From Aurantimonas marina (lineage in GTDB: Bacteria; Pseudomonadota; Alphaproteobacteria; Rhizobiales; Rhizobiaceae), in contig NZ_JADDXW010000014.1 of assembly GCF_017183135.1 (NCBI RefSeq), positions 43,195 to 107,194 of the forward strand: a stretch of DNA of 64,000 nucleotides, in the 5' to 3' direction. The notes beneath the pieces were generated by a model. It worked only from the letters and a program-made list of their open reading frames with translations, ran no database searches and was not told the origin of the DNA. Shown here one piece after another: positions 53,223 to 61,508 of the stretch. Every line of letters begins with the position of its first letter. Positions within the stretch are counted from its first letter, which is position 1. The position numbers were made by a program, and so were the translations under genes.

Positions 53223-53369
53223 AGGCGCCAAAGCCGAGCCCTCGCCAGCAGCAGCAGTCCATCCGAAGCACCGTTCCCCGGTGCGCCACCCTTAACGAGC
53301 GACGAATGCAAGATCCAGGTCCGTTGACCCCCTCGTGCTTCGTGGCGAATTCCGTTTCGAGGAAATCCC

Positions 53370-54140
53370 ATGATTAATTTTGGAAAGCGGCAGCGCGCAG
53401 CGGACATTCCGCTGCCTGCTTATTCACCTCACCGCAGCCCCTGCGCCTTCGCCGGCAATGTCCATCGCCGCGCCTTCCTGATGGGTGTGGCAACCCTCGC
53501 CCTTTCGGGGTGCGTTGCAACGCAAGAGCCGGCGCCCATCATCGTTCCGGAACCGGAGCCGGAGCCAATTCGCCCCGCGATGTACCGTGCTATGCCGAAC
53601 GAGCGTTTTCCGGTCCCGCCCGTGAACATAAAGAGGCTAGAGCCGCGCCTCTGGCGGCAGGTCGTCGATTACCCGACGCAGGAGCGAGCCGGAACACTCA
53701 TCGTCGACACGCCCGCCAAGTATCTCTACCTGGTGAGGGAAGGCGGGAAGGCCATGCGATATGGGATCGGCGTCGGCCGCGACGGCTTTTCCTGGTCGGG
53801 GCGTGCGGTCATTGCCTACAAGCGCAAATGGCCGACCTGGACTCCGCCCGCCGAGATGATCGAGCGGCAGCCCGAGTTGGCGCCTTACAGCGCCGTCAAT
53901 GGGGGAATGCCGCCCGGTCTCGATAATCCCCTAGGGGCCCGGGCACTCTACATCTTCCAGGACGGACGGGATACCCTCTACCGTGTTCACGGGACCAACG
54001 AGGCATGGTCGATCGGAAGAGCCGTTTCCTCGGGCTGCATCCGGCTCCTGAACCAGGACGTCGTCGACCTCTACGGCCGCGTCCCGGACGGCACACCCAT
54101 CGTGGTCATTCCCGATCCATCGACGGCGATTCCGGCATAA
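53370..54140 (+). CDS. L,D-transpeptidase, lipoprotein
   Basis: A 256-residue envelope enzyme of the YkuD family. HRRAFLMGVATLALSGC (cysteine near residue 48) combines a twin-arginine-like start with a lipobox, and LspA could process it. The catalytic site is HGTNEAWSIGRAVSSGCIRL, with the nucleophile cysteine near residue 224. It cross-links peptidoglycan or attaches envelope proteins. As last gene of a copper operon it may reinforce the wall, since L,D-transpeptidases are copper-sensitive in other bacteria. Confidence 0.9.
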   Translation: MINFGKRQRAADIPLPAYSPHRSPCAFAGNVHRRAFLMGVATLALSGCVATQEPAPIIVPEPEPEPIRPAMYRAMPNERFPVPPVNIKRLEPRLWRQVVDYPTQERAGTLIVDTPAKYLYLVREGGKAMRYGIGVGRDGFSWSGRAVIAYKRKWPTWTPPAEMIERQPELAPYSAVNGGMPPGLDNPLGARALYIFQDGRDTLYRVHGTNEAWSIGRAVSSGCIRLLNQDVVDLYGRVPDGTPIVVIPDPSTAIPA

Positions 54141-54237
54141 TTCACAGCAAGCCCCGGCCTAGCAGAATTTGCTTAGGCCGGGTCACCGGCGCCGATCCTG
54201 CGACCAAGCCCCTCAAGGTGCGTGTTCCCGAGATTAG

Positions 54238-54483
54238 TCACGCCTCGCGACGACGGTCGCCTGCCGACGACCGGAGATACGTGACGGGGGCAAGCACGGC
54301 GAGAAAGAGCGCCCAGCCCGCCAGCCCAAATTGAATAAAGGTCGGAGAGGCGTTGCCGAGACCAAAGATGCTCCCTACGAGCGTCAGGGTGAGGAAGCCG
54401 GTTGTGACGCCAAGGAGGAGGCCCAGAACGGCATAGACGAAGGCAAAGATGCCAATCACCAGACTTTGCAGGGCTCGTCTCAT
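54238..54483 (-). CDS. Small hypothetical membrane protein
   Basis: An 81-residue protein with two hydrophobic segments (residues 8-38 and 48-68) and a charged C-terminus (SSAGDRRREA). It faces the copper operon and is preceded at 54,518-54,548 by a MerR-type promoter, 35 bases before its ATG. No family is recognised. Metal-induced expression is inferred from that site. Confidence 0.7.
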   Translation of the reverse strand: MRRALQSLVIGIFAFVYAVLGLLLGVTTGFLTLTLVGSIFGLGNASPTFIQFGLAGWALFLAVLAPVTYLRSSAGDRRREA

Positions 54484-54517
54484 GAGCGTTTTCCATTGAA
54501 AAGATCCTTGAAGGAGG

Positions 54518-54548
54518 CTGATAGTTCCTCCAGCCGCTGTAGGAGCAA
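54518..54548 (-). promoter_or_regulatory. MerR-type promoter of the small membrane protein
   Basis: On the minus strand TTGCTC (54,543-54,548) and TATCAG (54,518-54,523) are 19 bases apart, with the dyad CTACAG CGG CTGGAG between. The first 14 bases of this site agree nearly completely with the site at 48,810. It lies just behind merR and reads to the 81-residue gene. Confidence 0.8.
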
Positions 54549-54573
54549 GCGATGTTCCAGGGCGTTGCCGGAC

Positions 54574-55008
54574 TCAAACATGGGTCAGGTGGTGCTGACA
54601 CTGGGAGTGGTCGGCCAGCGTCTGGATGACGCGGCAGTCACAGACGCGGCCGTGCCCGCATTCATCAATCATTCGTTGGAGCTCCCTGCGGAGCAGATTC
54701 AATTGATTAATCCGGCGATCCACTCCCTTCAGGTGATGACGGGCGATCCGATCGGCCTCCTGGCAGGAGGCATTGGGCCTTTCCGCCATGTCCAGTAGTC
54801 CTCGGATGTCCTCGATCTCGAACCCGAGCTCGCGCGCATGTCGAATGAAGGTAATGCGCTCAACCTCCTCTTCGCGGAACTGACGACGGTTCCCGTCCGT
54901 GCGGATCGGAGGTGAGATCAGTCCGATGCTCTCATAAAAGCGAATGGTTGTGACCTTCACCCCGCTGCGCTCTGAGGCCTCGCCGATAGAATATCCGCGT
55001 TCAACCAT
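54574..55008 (-). CDS. MerR-family regulator of the TTGCTC sites
   Basis: A 144-residue activator: SIGEASERSGVKVTTIRFYESIGL is the winged helix and RQFREEEVERITFIRHARELGF the next region. The metal loop has cysteines in DECGHGRVCDCRV and HSQCQHH. The protein differs from the MerR at 42,377. Three promoters with TTGCTC -35 boxes surround or precede metal genes here (48,810; 54,518; 55,015), so this regulator is their likely controller. Its metal cannot be told by eye; copper fits the operon. Confidence 0.9.
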   Translation of the reverse strand: MVERGYSIGEASERSGVKVTTIRFYESIGLISPPIRTDGNRRQFREEEVERITFIRHARELGFEIEDIRGLLDMAERPNASCQEADRIARHHLKGVDRRINQLNLLRRELQRMIDECGHGRVCDCRVIQTLADHSQCQHHLTHV

Positions 55009-55014
55009 TTTTGC

Positions 55015-55045
55015 TTGCTCCTCTAGTCACTGGAGGACTTAAGGC
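55015..55045 (+). promoter_or_regulatory. MerR-type promoter divergent from merR
   Basis: TTGCTC (55,015-55,020) and TAAGGC (55,040-55,045) are 19 bases apart with the dyad CCTCTAG TCA CTGGAGG in the spacer. It starts 7 bases beyond the merR start codon and reads toward the small ORF and the DUF1624 gene. It may also autoregulate merR. Confidence 0.75.
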
Positions 55046-55074
55046 GCGTAATTCATTGCGCAAGGAGTTCAGGG

Positions 55075-55197
55075 ATGACTCTCTTCAATTTGGAACGTTC
55101 AGTTGCGGTGCGCTCTGCCCGTCCCGCCGAGAAGAAGGCCTGCTGGGTCGCAAGCTGCGCGGCGTCCTCTTCGCGGGCCATCGGGTGGGAAAACTGA
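55075..55197 (+). CDS. Small ORF, 40 codons, coupled to DUF1624
   Basis: The frame starts at ATG 55,075 behind AAGGAG and ends TGA at 55,197, overlapping the next ATG as TGATG. The peptide has two cysteines in KKACWVASCAA and a basic character. It lies directly under a MerR-type promoter. It is too short for most gene callers. It could be a small metal-binding peptide, a leader that couples translation, or the N-terminus of a lost gene; the sequence alone cannot decide. Confidence 0.4.
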   Translation: MTLFNLERSVAVRSARPAEKKACWVASCAASSSRAIGWEN

Positions 55198-55979
55198 TGT
55201 CGGTGGCCCTTGGGAATGCGAACGCCGCCGCGACAGGTGCGATCAGTGTACAAATCCGGTCCGCCTCACCAGCGCGGTACGTCTTCCTCGACGTGTGGCG
55301 CGGCTTGGCCATCATAGGCGTTGTCATCTACCATTTCGGCTGGGACTTGAACTTCTTTGGCTTCATCTCACCCGCTGTGATGTTCAGCGGGCCGGTCACG
55401 ATCTTCGCGCGCGCTCTTGCCGGCTCCTTCATGTTTCTCGTCGGCGTCAGCCTCGTCGTGGCCAACGAGAACAACGTTCGCTGGCGCAAGTTTCTCATAC
55501 GCCTCGCCAAGCTCGTCGGCGCCGCTGCAGCGATCTCGATCATCACCTATATTCTGTTCCCCGAAGGGTTCATCTATTTCGGGATACTCCATTCCATCGC
55601 GCTTGCATCAGTGCTCGGACTTGCCTTTCTGCCGCTCCCGACGGGGCTGATCTTCCTTGCCGCCGTGGCGATGCTAGCAGCACCCTTCTTCTTTGATTTA
55701 CCCGCCTTCGACACGCGAATCCTCGCCTGGATCGGCTTTGCCGCAAATCCCCCAGTCGCAAGCGACTTCGTTCCCGTATTCCCGTGGTTCGGCGTCACGC
55801 TCGCAGGGATGGGCTGCGCTCGACTCTTCCTGTCCAGGCAGATGATACGGGAGGCCGCGCGGGAGCCTGCGGAAGGAGCTCTTATCAGGGCGCTGGCGTG
55901 GATCGGCCAACGGACGCTGCCGATCTACCTGCTCCACCAGCCTCTTCTGTTTGGCGGCTTTGTCGTCTTCACCCGCTGA
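55197..55979 (+). CDS. DUF1624 (HGSNAT-like) membrane acyltransferase
   Basis: A 260-residue membrane protein. RYVFLDVWRGLAIIGVVIYHFGWD is the family signature at the start (written here as RYVFLDVWRG and VVIYHFGWD), followed by seven or so hydrophobic segments and a final RTLPIYLLHQPLLFG. The histidine in YHFGW is the presumed catalytic one. The family transfers acyl groups across membranes to unknown acceptors. Its start couples to the small ORF upstream. Confidence 0.85.
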   Translation: MSVALGNANAAATGAISVQIRSASPARYVFLDVWRGLAIIGVVIYHFGWDLNFFGFISPAVMFSGPVTIFARALAGSFMFLVGVSLVVANENNVRWRKFLIRLAKLVGAAAAISIITYILFPEGFIYFGILHSIALASVLGLAFLPLPTGLIFLAAVAMLAAPFFFDLPAFDTRILAWIGFAANPPVASDFVPVFPWFGVTLAGMGCARLFLSRQMIREAAREPAEGALIRALAWIGQRTLPIYLLHQPLLFGGFVVFTR

Positions 55980-56033
55980 CAGCGACCTAGGCGGCCAGAG
56001 CCAGCACATATCCTCAAACCACGGAGATTAGCG

Positions 56034-56801
56034 GTGATCGGGATCAGTCAGTACAGTCGTCAGAAAGCCATATCCTCACGAGCATCTCGCAAATTGAGAG
56101 GGCGCGGCTTCGGCCTTCTTCTTCTCGCCCTGCTCGCATGCTCGGCGATTGGAAGCACGAGTGCGGCAGCACAATCGGCAACCGATGCAGAAACTGGACA
56201 GACGGACGCTTCATCAGCACCGGCGGGCGCCGAGGCGCCGGAGCCCACTGCGTCTGTGGACATCACCGAGCTCATGGCCGAGGGTTCGCTGCCGGATATA
56301 GTGATCGGCGACCCAGACGCGCCCGTCACCATCGTCGAGTACGCCTCGATGACTTGCGGTCATTGCGCCAATTTCCACGAGAATAGCTATCCGGCGATCA
56401 AGGCAAACTACATCGATGCCGGCAAGGCGAAGCTGATCATTCGGGAGTTTCCCTTCGACCCGCGCGCCCTCGCCGCCTTCATGCTGGCGCGCTGCACTGG
56501 TGACGACGCCAAACGCACGGCCATGATCGACATCCTTTTCGACAAGCAGGATGAGTGGGCTCGCGCGGAAAATGCGTCGACGGCGCTCCTGAACATCGCC
56601 AAACTGGCCGGATTCTCCCAAACGAGTTTCGCCGCCTGCCTGAACAATAAGGAACTCCAGCAGCAGATCACGCTGACCCAGGAACGCGGACAAGAATTCG
56701 GGGTCGACGCCACCCCGACCTTCTTCGTGAACGGCGACAAGTATACCGGATCGCTTCCCGCCGACCAGATGGCGGCCATCATTGAGCAGAACCTGCAGTG
56801 A
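56034..56801 (+). CDS. DsbA-family thiol oxidoreductase
   Basis: A 255-residue secreted thioredoxin-fold protein from GTG 56,034. A signal region spans residues 22-45, a low-complexity linker (Ala, Thr, Glu) follows to about residue 75, and the active site CGHC lies in ASMTCGHCANFHEN near residue 108. GVDATPTFFVNGDKY carries the cis-proline. It probably oxidises or reduces thiols of periplasmic proteins, and copper-binding cysteine proteins are obvious clients; this is inference. Confidence 0.9.
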   Translation: MIGISQYSRQKAISSRASRKLRGRGFGLLLLALLACSAIGSTSAAAQSATDAETGQTDASSAPAGAEAPEPTASVDITELMAEGSLPDIVIGDPDAPVTIVEYASMTCGHCANFHENSYPAIKANYIDAGKAKLIIREFPFDPRALAAFMLARCTGDDAKRTAMIDILFDKQDEWARAENASTALLNIAKLAGFSQTSFAACLNNKELQQQITLTQERGQEFGVDATPTFFVNGDKYTGSLPADQMAAIIEQNLQ

Positions 56802-56959
56802 TCGGGTATTAACGTGCGCTCGCCATTGTCAAAATACGGCACCGGACGGCTGCCGCACTGCCGTCTCCGTATAAATTTGGAAGCGATCATAGAGATCGAC
56901 CACGCGGCTGTTGATCGTTTGAATGCAGTTGTTCGACACGGCCTTTCGCCGGAGGGGAT

Positions 56960-57285
56960 CTAGTGCACGGTGATGCCCGCCGCGACCATGCAGACGTAGA
57001 GCAGCCCGGAGAGATAGAGGACATAGCGCCAGCCGTAATATTTGGCGTGGATCCAGATGACGGTGGCGGCGAGCGCGTTCTCAAGCACGATGAGAAACCC
57101 GGGGCTCTGCTGCGCGCCGCCATCACCGATGAGGAAGATCGCGTTCCAGAAGCCTGCGGAACGAATACCGAGATGAAGCCGGCGATGGTGAAGCCAAGGA
57201 GTATCTCCTTCCATCGTCGCCACCTCAACGGAGCGCGCTTCCATATCGGCGAGCCGGAAGAGAAACCCTGACCCTCGGATTCCAT
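56960..57285 (-). pseudogene. ArsP-like permease remnant
   Basis: RWRRWKEILLGFTIAGFISV (ending VFVPQA) and, in the next frame, FWNAIFLIGDGGAQQSPGFL then VLENALAA match the membrane permease family of ArsP/SO_0444 type. One missing T near 57,150 causes the shift. After VLENALAA the reading jumps to IHAKYYGWRYVLYLSGLLY, which normally lies much later, so an internal deletion also occurred. The gene cannot encode a working permease. Confidence 0.75.
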
Positions 57286-57432
57286 TTAAACAAAAGGTGG
57301 TGCGGTCGTCGGAATCCAACCCGTCCTATTTATATCCGTCGGCGCGCCCTAGCCCTATCCTGTGCTGAAGGGCCTTCCAATCTCCAAGCGCTATCGATTT
57401 CTATTGGGACATCAACGCTCAAGGAGATCAAA

Positions 57433-57729
57433 ATGCACAGGGAACTAGATACCGCGGTTGCGAAAACCATCCGGCGGCAACAGCTTCGCGAGATGGTGCC
57501 GCTTGCCGACAGCACAATCTATGAAATGGAACAGCGGGGAGAATTTCCGCGACGCTTCGCTTTGACCCCACGATGCGTGGTTTGGGATCTGGGCGAGGTT
57601 CAGGCATGGCTCGCGGCCCGTCGCTCAAAACCAATTCTCCGTGCGCCCGGCCCCGACGTGAAGCAACGCCGAGCCCGTCCGGTCAAAGAGCGGGATCGGG
57701 CTCAAAGATCGGCATCGACGGCGGGATAA
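57433..57729 (+). CDS. AlpA-family regulator near the integrase
   Basis: A 98-residue protein behind AAGGAG. RRQQLREMVPLADSTIYEME, then RRFALTPRCVVWDLGEVQAWL form the AlpA-type helix-turn-helix and wing. AlpA proteins activate prophage or ICE excision or the int gene. Its last 47 bases overlap the 3' end of the convergent integrase gene. It is the best candidate for the excision regulator of this element. Confidence 0.88.
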   Translation: MHRELDTAVAKTIRRQQLREMVPLADSTIYEMEQRGEFPRRFALTPRCVVWDLGEVQAWLAARRSKPILRAPGPDVKQRRARPVKERDRAQRSASTAG

Positions 57730-58939
57730 GAGTCGGCATGTACTTTTTGCCGTCGACCCACGCGTCCAAGATGTCCGACCACTCCTGCATCATGTGTCGA
57801 CGCTGCACCTCATATTCAGCCTTGTTATAGACGCCACGCGACGAGCGCCCGTCCTCATGCGCCAGGCACTTTTCAATCCAGTCGCTGTTGAAGCCAAGTT
57901 CGTTCAGCAGGGTCGAACCTGTCCGCCGCAGGTCGTGAACCGTAAACGGCTCCAGGGGCAAACCTTCCGCCTTCGCCCGTTCGACGACTGCGTAGGTCAC
58001 CCGGTTGAAGGTGGCGCGCGACATCGGAGCATCTGCGTCGTACCGCGACGGCAGAAGGTATCGTGAATTGCCTGCACAGGTCTTCAAGGCGATCATGATG
58101 TCGAGCACCTGATGCGACAGGTAGACGTTATGCGCCTTCGAGCGCTTCATCCGCTCCTTCGGAATCGTCCAAACCGCATTCTCGAAGTCGACTTCGTCCC
58201 ACACTGCGTCCTGCAACTCGCTCTTTCGCACCATCGTGAGCAGATAGAGCCGCATTCCCAAACGGATCGTGGGAAGCGTGGAGATGTGCTCGAGCTGCTT
58301 CAACATCACTCGAATTTCGGAAGGCGAGAGCGACCGATCTTTCGGCACGAAAGTGGCGATCGACGCTGGTCCAACTTCGTCGGCCGGGTTTGCGACCTTC
58401 TCGCCGTGCAGGATCGCGAATCCGTAGATCTGCTTCAGGATGTCTCGCACGTGGATAGCCGTCGCCGGAGCACCGCGTTCAACGATGCTGCCGCAGTGGG
58501 CCCGTAGATCGTCGGGCGTAATTTCCGTCAGGAGACGATTGCGCCAGACGGGGAGCAGTTCGCGCTCGAAGATGGAACGCCGCATCGCGCGCGTGCTGTC
58601 GGCCATGGGCCCGGCAGTCAGCCACTTCTCGCCGAACTCGCCAAAGATCTTCGCTTCCTTGATACGGCGCTTTTCCCGCTGTTTTTCGATCGCCGGCGAT
58701 CGTCCGTCGCCAATGGCGCGCCTGGCGTCGATGCACTTCTCTCGGGCCCGGGCAAGCGAGATCCCGTCGCGTCCGTATCTGCCCAGATAGACGGTCTCGC
58801 GACGACCGTTGAGCCTGTAATCCAGGCGAAACGAGATCGCGCCACTGGGCATGACGCGAACATACATGCCGTCCCGGTCCGCGATTTTGTAAATTTTCTC
58901 TTTTGGTTTCAATGCCTTGATGGCGGCATCCGTCAACAT
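57683..58939 (-). CDS. int: P4-type tyrosine integrase
   Basis: A 418-residue site-specific recombinase. The N-terminal DUF4102-type arm-binding domain (LTDAAIKALKPKEKIYKIAD) is followed by the core and catalytic domains; the tetrad is R238 in LTMVRKSEL, H335 and R338 in HDLRRTG, H362-region in LAHEDGRSS, and Y371 in RGVYNKAEY. The gene lies 293 bases from the guaA stop in the same orientation, as expected for integrases that use the guaA 3' end. A similar guaA-targeting integrase (IntG) is known from Mesorhizobium tripartite ICEs. Confidence 0.95.
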   Translation of the reverse strand: MLTDAAIKALKPKEKIYKIADRDGMYVRVMPSGAISFRLDYRLNGRRETVYLGRYGRDGISLARAREKCIDARRAIGDGRSPAIEKQREKRRIKEAKIFGEFGEKWLTAGPMADSTRAMRRSIFERELLPVWRNRLLTEITPDDLRAHCGSIVERGAPATAIHVRDILKQIYGFAILHGEKVANPADEVGPASIATFVPKDRSLSPSEIRVMLKQLEHISTLPTIRLGMRLYLLTMVRKSELQDAVWDEVDFENAVWTIPKERMKRSKAHNVYLSHQVLDIMIALKTCAGNSRYLLPSRYDADAPMSRATFNRVTYAVVERAKAEGLPLEPFTVHDLRRTGSTLLNELGFNSDWIEKCLAHEDGRSSRGVYNKAEYEVQRRHMMQEWSDILDAWVDGKKYMPTLIPPSMPIFEPDPAL

Positions 58940-58954
58940 TCCAACTGCCTCCTG

Positions 58955-59067
58955 AAAAGTACCGTCAGCACATTTTCGAGGGTTCGTGATCGGGAATCGC
59001 CTTTATCTTCAACGTGTTAAAGAAACAAAAGTACCGTCACGAGCCTCATTGACCGTGACGGTACTTT
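58955..59067. repeat. Repeats between int and guaA
   Basis: AAAAGTACCGTCA occurs at 58,955-58,967 and again at 59,027-59,039. The second copy also pairs as AAAGTACCGTCAC (59,028-59,040) with GTGACGGTACTTT (59,055-59,067) over 13 bases with a 14-base loop. These may be arm-type sites for Int or Xis, or a terminator behind guaA; the direct copy near the int start favours a protein-binding site. Confidence 0.6.
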
Positions 59068-59231
59068 GAAAAATTTGTCCGAGCAATATACCGGAGGTCC
59101 GTCACGCAGGTCGCCAGAGCCAAACTCTTCCGACCGATAGATACCGATCGTCGTAGGCATAATCTATTTTTGTTTTCAATGACTTGCGTCGTACCGCAGC
59201 GTGGTTTCGGGTACGTCCGGATGGGTTTGAA

Positions 59232-59252
59232 TCATTCCCACTCGATCGTGCC
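59232..59252 (-). other. Putative attachment site in the guaA 3' end
   Basis: The last codons of guaA (GTIEWE and the stop) coincide with the element-chromosome junction predicted from int. The guaA 3' end is a known integration target. The second copy of the core should lie at the other end of the element, left of this window; no second copy was found within the window. Confidence 0.6.
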
Positions 59253-60788
59253 GGGGGGCTTGGAGGTCACGTCGTAGACGACCCGGTTGATGCCGCGCAC
59301 CTCGTTGATGATGCGGGTCGCGGCGTTGCTGAGGAATTCCATGTCGAAGGGATAGAAGTCGGCGGTCATGCCATCGACAGAGGTCACCGCCCTGAGCGCG
59401 CAGACGAATTCATAGGTGCGCCCGTCGCCCATGACGCCGACGGTCTGCACCGGCAGGAGCACCGCGAAGGCCTGCCAGATCGCGTCGTAGAGCCCGGCCT
59501 TGCGGATTTCGTCGAGATAGATCGCGTCCGCCTGGCGGAGGATTTCGAGCTTCTCCCGGCTGACTTCGCCCGGACAGCGGATGGCGAGCCCCGGTCCCGG
59601 AAACGGCTGCCGCCCGACGAAGCTTTCCGGCAGGCCGAGTTCGCGGCCGAGCACCCGGACCTCGTCCTTGAACAGCTCGCGCAACGGCTCGACGAGTTGC
59701 ATGTTCATGCGCTCGGGCAGCCCGCCGACATTGTGGTGCGACTTGATCGTCACCGACGGCCCGCCGGTGAAGGACACCGATTCGATGACGTCGGGATAGA
59801 GGGTGCCCTGCGCCAGGAAATCGGCGCCGCCGAGCTTCTTGGCTTCGGCCTCGAAGGTTTCGATGAACAGCCGGCCGATGGTCTTGCGCTTGACCTCCGG
59901 GTCCGCCTCGCCCTCGAGCGCGTCGATGAAGAGGTCCTGCGCCTGCACATGGACGAGCGGGATATTGTAGTGGTCGCGGAACATCGCGACGACCTCCTCG
60001 GCCTCGTTCATCCGCAACAGGCCATGATCGACGAAAATGCAGGTCAGCTGTTCGCCGATCGCCTCGTGGATCAGCACCGCCGCGACGGAGGAATCGACGC
60101 CGCCCGAGAGGCCGCAGATCACACGACCCGTGCCGACCTTCTTGCGAATCTCGTCGATCGCCTGGTCCTTGAAGGCGGCCATCGTCCAGTCGCCGGCCAG
60201 TCCGGCGATCCGATGGACGAAGTTCGATAGCAGACGCGCACCGTCCGGGGTGTGGACCACCTCGGGGTGGAACTGCACACCGTAGAACCGCCTTCTCTCG
60301 TCGGCGATCGCGGCAAAGGGCGCGCCCGGCGAATGACCGATGACGTCGAAGCCCTCCGGAAGTTCGGTGACCCGGTCGCCATGACTCATCCAGACCTGAT
60401 GACGGGTGCCCTCGGCCCAGATGCCCTCGAACAGCGGCGAGGCCTTGCGGACTTCCACGAAGGCGCGGCCGAACTCGCGGTGCAGTCCGCCCTCGATATT
60501 GCCGCCCAGCTGAGAACACATGGTCTGTTGACCATAGCAGATACCCAAAACCGGAATGTCGGCCTCGAACAGGGCCGACGGCACGTCCGGCGCGTTCTCG
60601 TCGGTGACCGAGGCCGGCGAGCCCGAGAGGATGACCGCCTTCGGTTTCAGTCGCGCCAACCCTTCGGCGGCGGACTGGAAGGGAACGATCTCGGAATAGA
60701 CGCCCGCCTCGCGCACACGGCGCGCGATCAGCTGGGCAACCTGGGAGCCGAAATCGATGATGAGGATTGTGTCGGGGTGCGCTGTCAT
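59232..60788 (-). CDS. guaA: GMP synthase (glutamine-hydrolysing)
   Basis: A complete 518-residue enzyme that makes GMP from XMP. The GATase domain has [16 protein letters not shown] near residue 11 and GICYGQQTM (catalytic cysteine near residue 83). The ATP pyrophosphatase has the PP-loop [12 protein letters not shown] near residue 227, and the C-terminal dimerisation domain ends [12 protein letters not shown]. It is a chromosomal housekeeping gene; its 3' end serves as the integration site and is kept intact. Confidence 0.97.
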   Translation of the reverse strand: MTAHPDTILIIDFGSQVAQLIARRVREAGVYSEIVPFQSAAEGLARLKPKAVILSGSPASVTDENAPDVPSALFEADIPVLGICYGQQTMCSQLGGNIEGGLHREFGRAFVEVRKASPLFEGIWAEGTRHQVWMSHGDRVTELPEGFDVIGHSPGAPFAAIADERRRFYGVQFHPEVVHTPDGARLLSNFVHRIAGLAGDWTMAAFKDQAIDEIRKKVGTGRVICGLSGGVDSSVAAVLIHEAIGEQLTCIFVDHGLLRMNEAEEVVAMFRDHYNIPLVHVQAQDLFIDALEGEADPEVKRKTIGRLFIETFEAEAKKLGGADFLAQGTLYPDVIESVSFTGGPSVTIKSHHNVGGLPERMNMQLVEPLRELFKDEVRVLGRELGLPESFVGRQPFPGPGLAIRCPGEVSREKLEILRQADAIYLDEIRKAGLYDAIWQAFAVLLPVQTVGVMGDGRTYEFVCALRAVTSVDGMTADFYPFDMEFLSNAATRIINEVRGINRVVYDVTSKPPGTIEWE

Positions 60789-60954
60789 GGCGAGGCTTTA
60801 GGCAAGCAAGCCACCAATGTCCAGCATGTGCCAAGCCGCCGCCGCAGCCATCGCTAGCCGGCTTCGCAATCTCCCCGCCGATGGCGCGGAACGTGCATCC
60901 GGCAACGCCGTTCACCGGCATCGGCAATCATGCCGCGCCACCGGAGTCGATGAT

Positions 60955-61443
60955 ATGAGCGTCAAATCGCTGGACGATCTCTTTATCCATACGCTGAAAG
61001 ACATCTACTATGCCGAGAAGCAGATCGTGAAATCGCTTCCGAAGATGTCGAAGAAAGCCACATCCGCGGATTTGAAAGCCGCCTTCGATGCCCATCTGGA
61101 CGAAACGAAAGACCATGTGACGCGCCTCGAGAGCGTTTTCGAGGGGTTGGGCAAAAAGGCCTCGGCGGAAAAATGCGACGCGATCGAGGGCATCCTTGAG
61201 GAAGCAAAAGGGCTCATGGACGAGGTCGAGGATAGCGAGACCCTCGACGCGGCGATGCTGGCGGCAGCGCAGGCGGTCGAGCATTATGAAATCGCTCGCT
61301 ATGGCACCCTGATCGCCTGGGCCGAGACGCTCGGGCACAAGGACGCCGCCAAGGTGCTGAAGGAAACCCTTGCGCAGGAAAAAGCGGCGGACGAGAAGCT
61401 GACCAAGATCGGCAGTGGAAAGGTCAACAAGAAGGCCGCGTAA
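60955..61443 (+). CDS. DUF892 (YciE/YciF) ferritin-like protein
   Basis: A 162-residue helical protein from ATG 60,955; an in-frame ATG far upstream would add unrelated sequence. LDDLFIHTLKDIYYAEKQIV is the family start, and EHYEIARYGTLIAWAETLGH carries the ExxE/H ligands of the di-iron helical bundle. These proteins are linked to stress responses. It is chromosomal and divergent from guaA. Confidence 0.9.
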   Translation: MSVKSLDDLFIHTLKDIYYAEKQIVKSLPKMSKKATSADLKAAFDAHLDETKDHVTRLESVFEGLGKKASAEKCDAIEGILEEAKGLMDEVEDSETLDAAMLAAAQAVEHYEIARYGTLIAWAETLGHKDAAKVLKETLAQEKAADEKLTKIGSGKVNKKAA

Positions 61444-61463
61444 TCGCGAACCGCTCTGACGCG

Positions 61464-61497
61464 CGAACGGACCCCGCCCGCCAGCGGGGCCCGTTCG
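61464..61497. terminator. Bidirectional hairpin terminator
   Basis: CGAACGGACCCCGC (61,464-61,477) pairs with GCGGGGCCCGTTCG (61,484-61,497) with one mismatch and a six-base loop. It lies between two convergent genes. There is no strong T tail, so it may act with Rho or as a general barrier. Confidence 0.55.
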
Positions 61498-61508
61498 TGC
61501 CATCTGGT

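Noticed and set aside
59184..60230. Long plus-strand open frame opposite guaA
   Set aside because: It lies fully within the well-supported guaA gene and has the composition of an antisense shadow.
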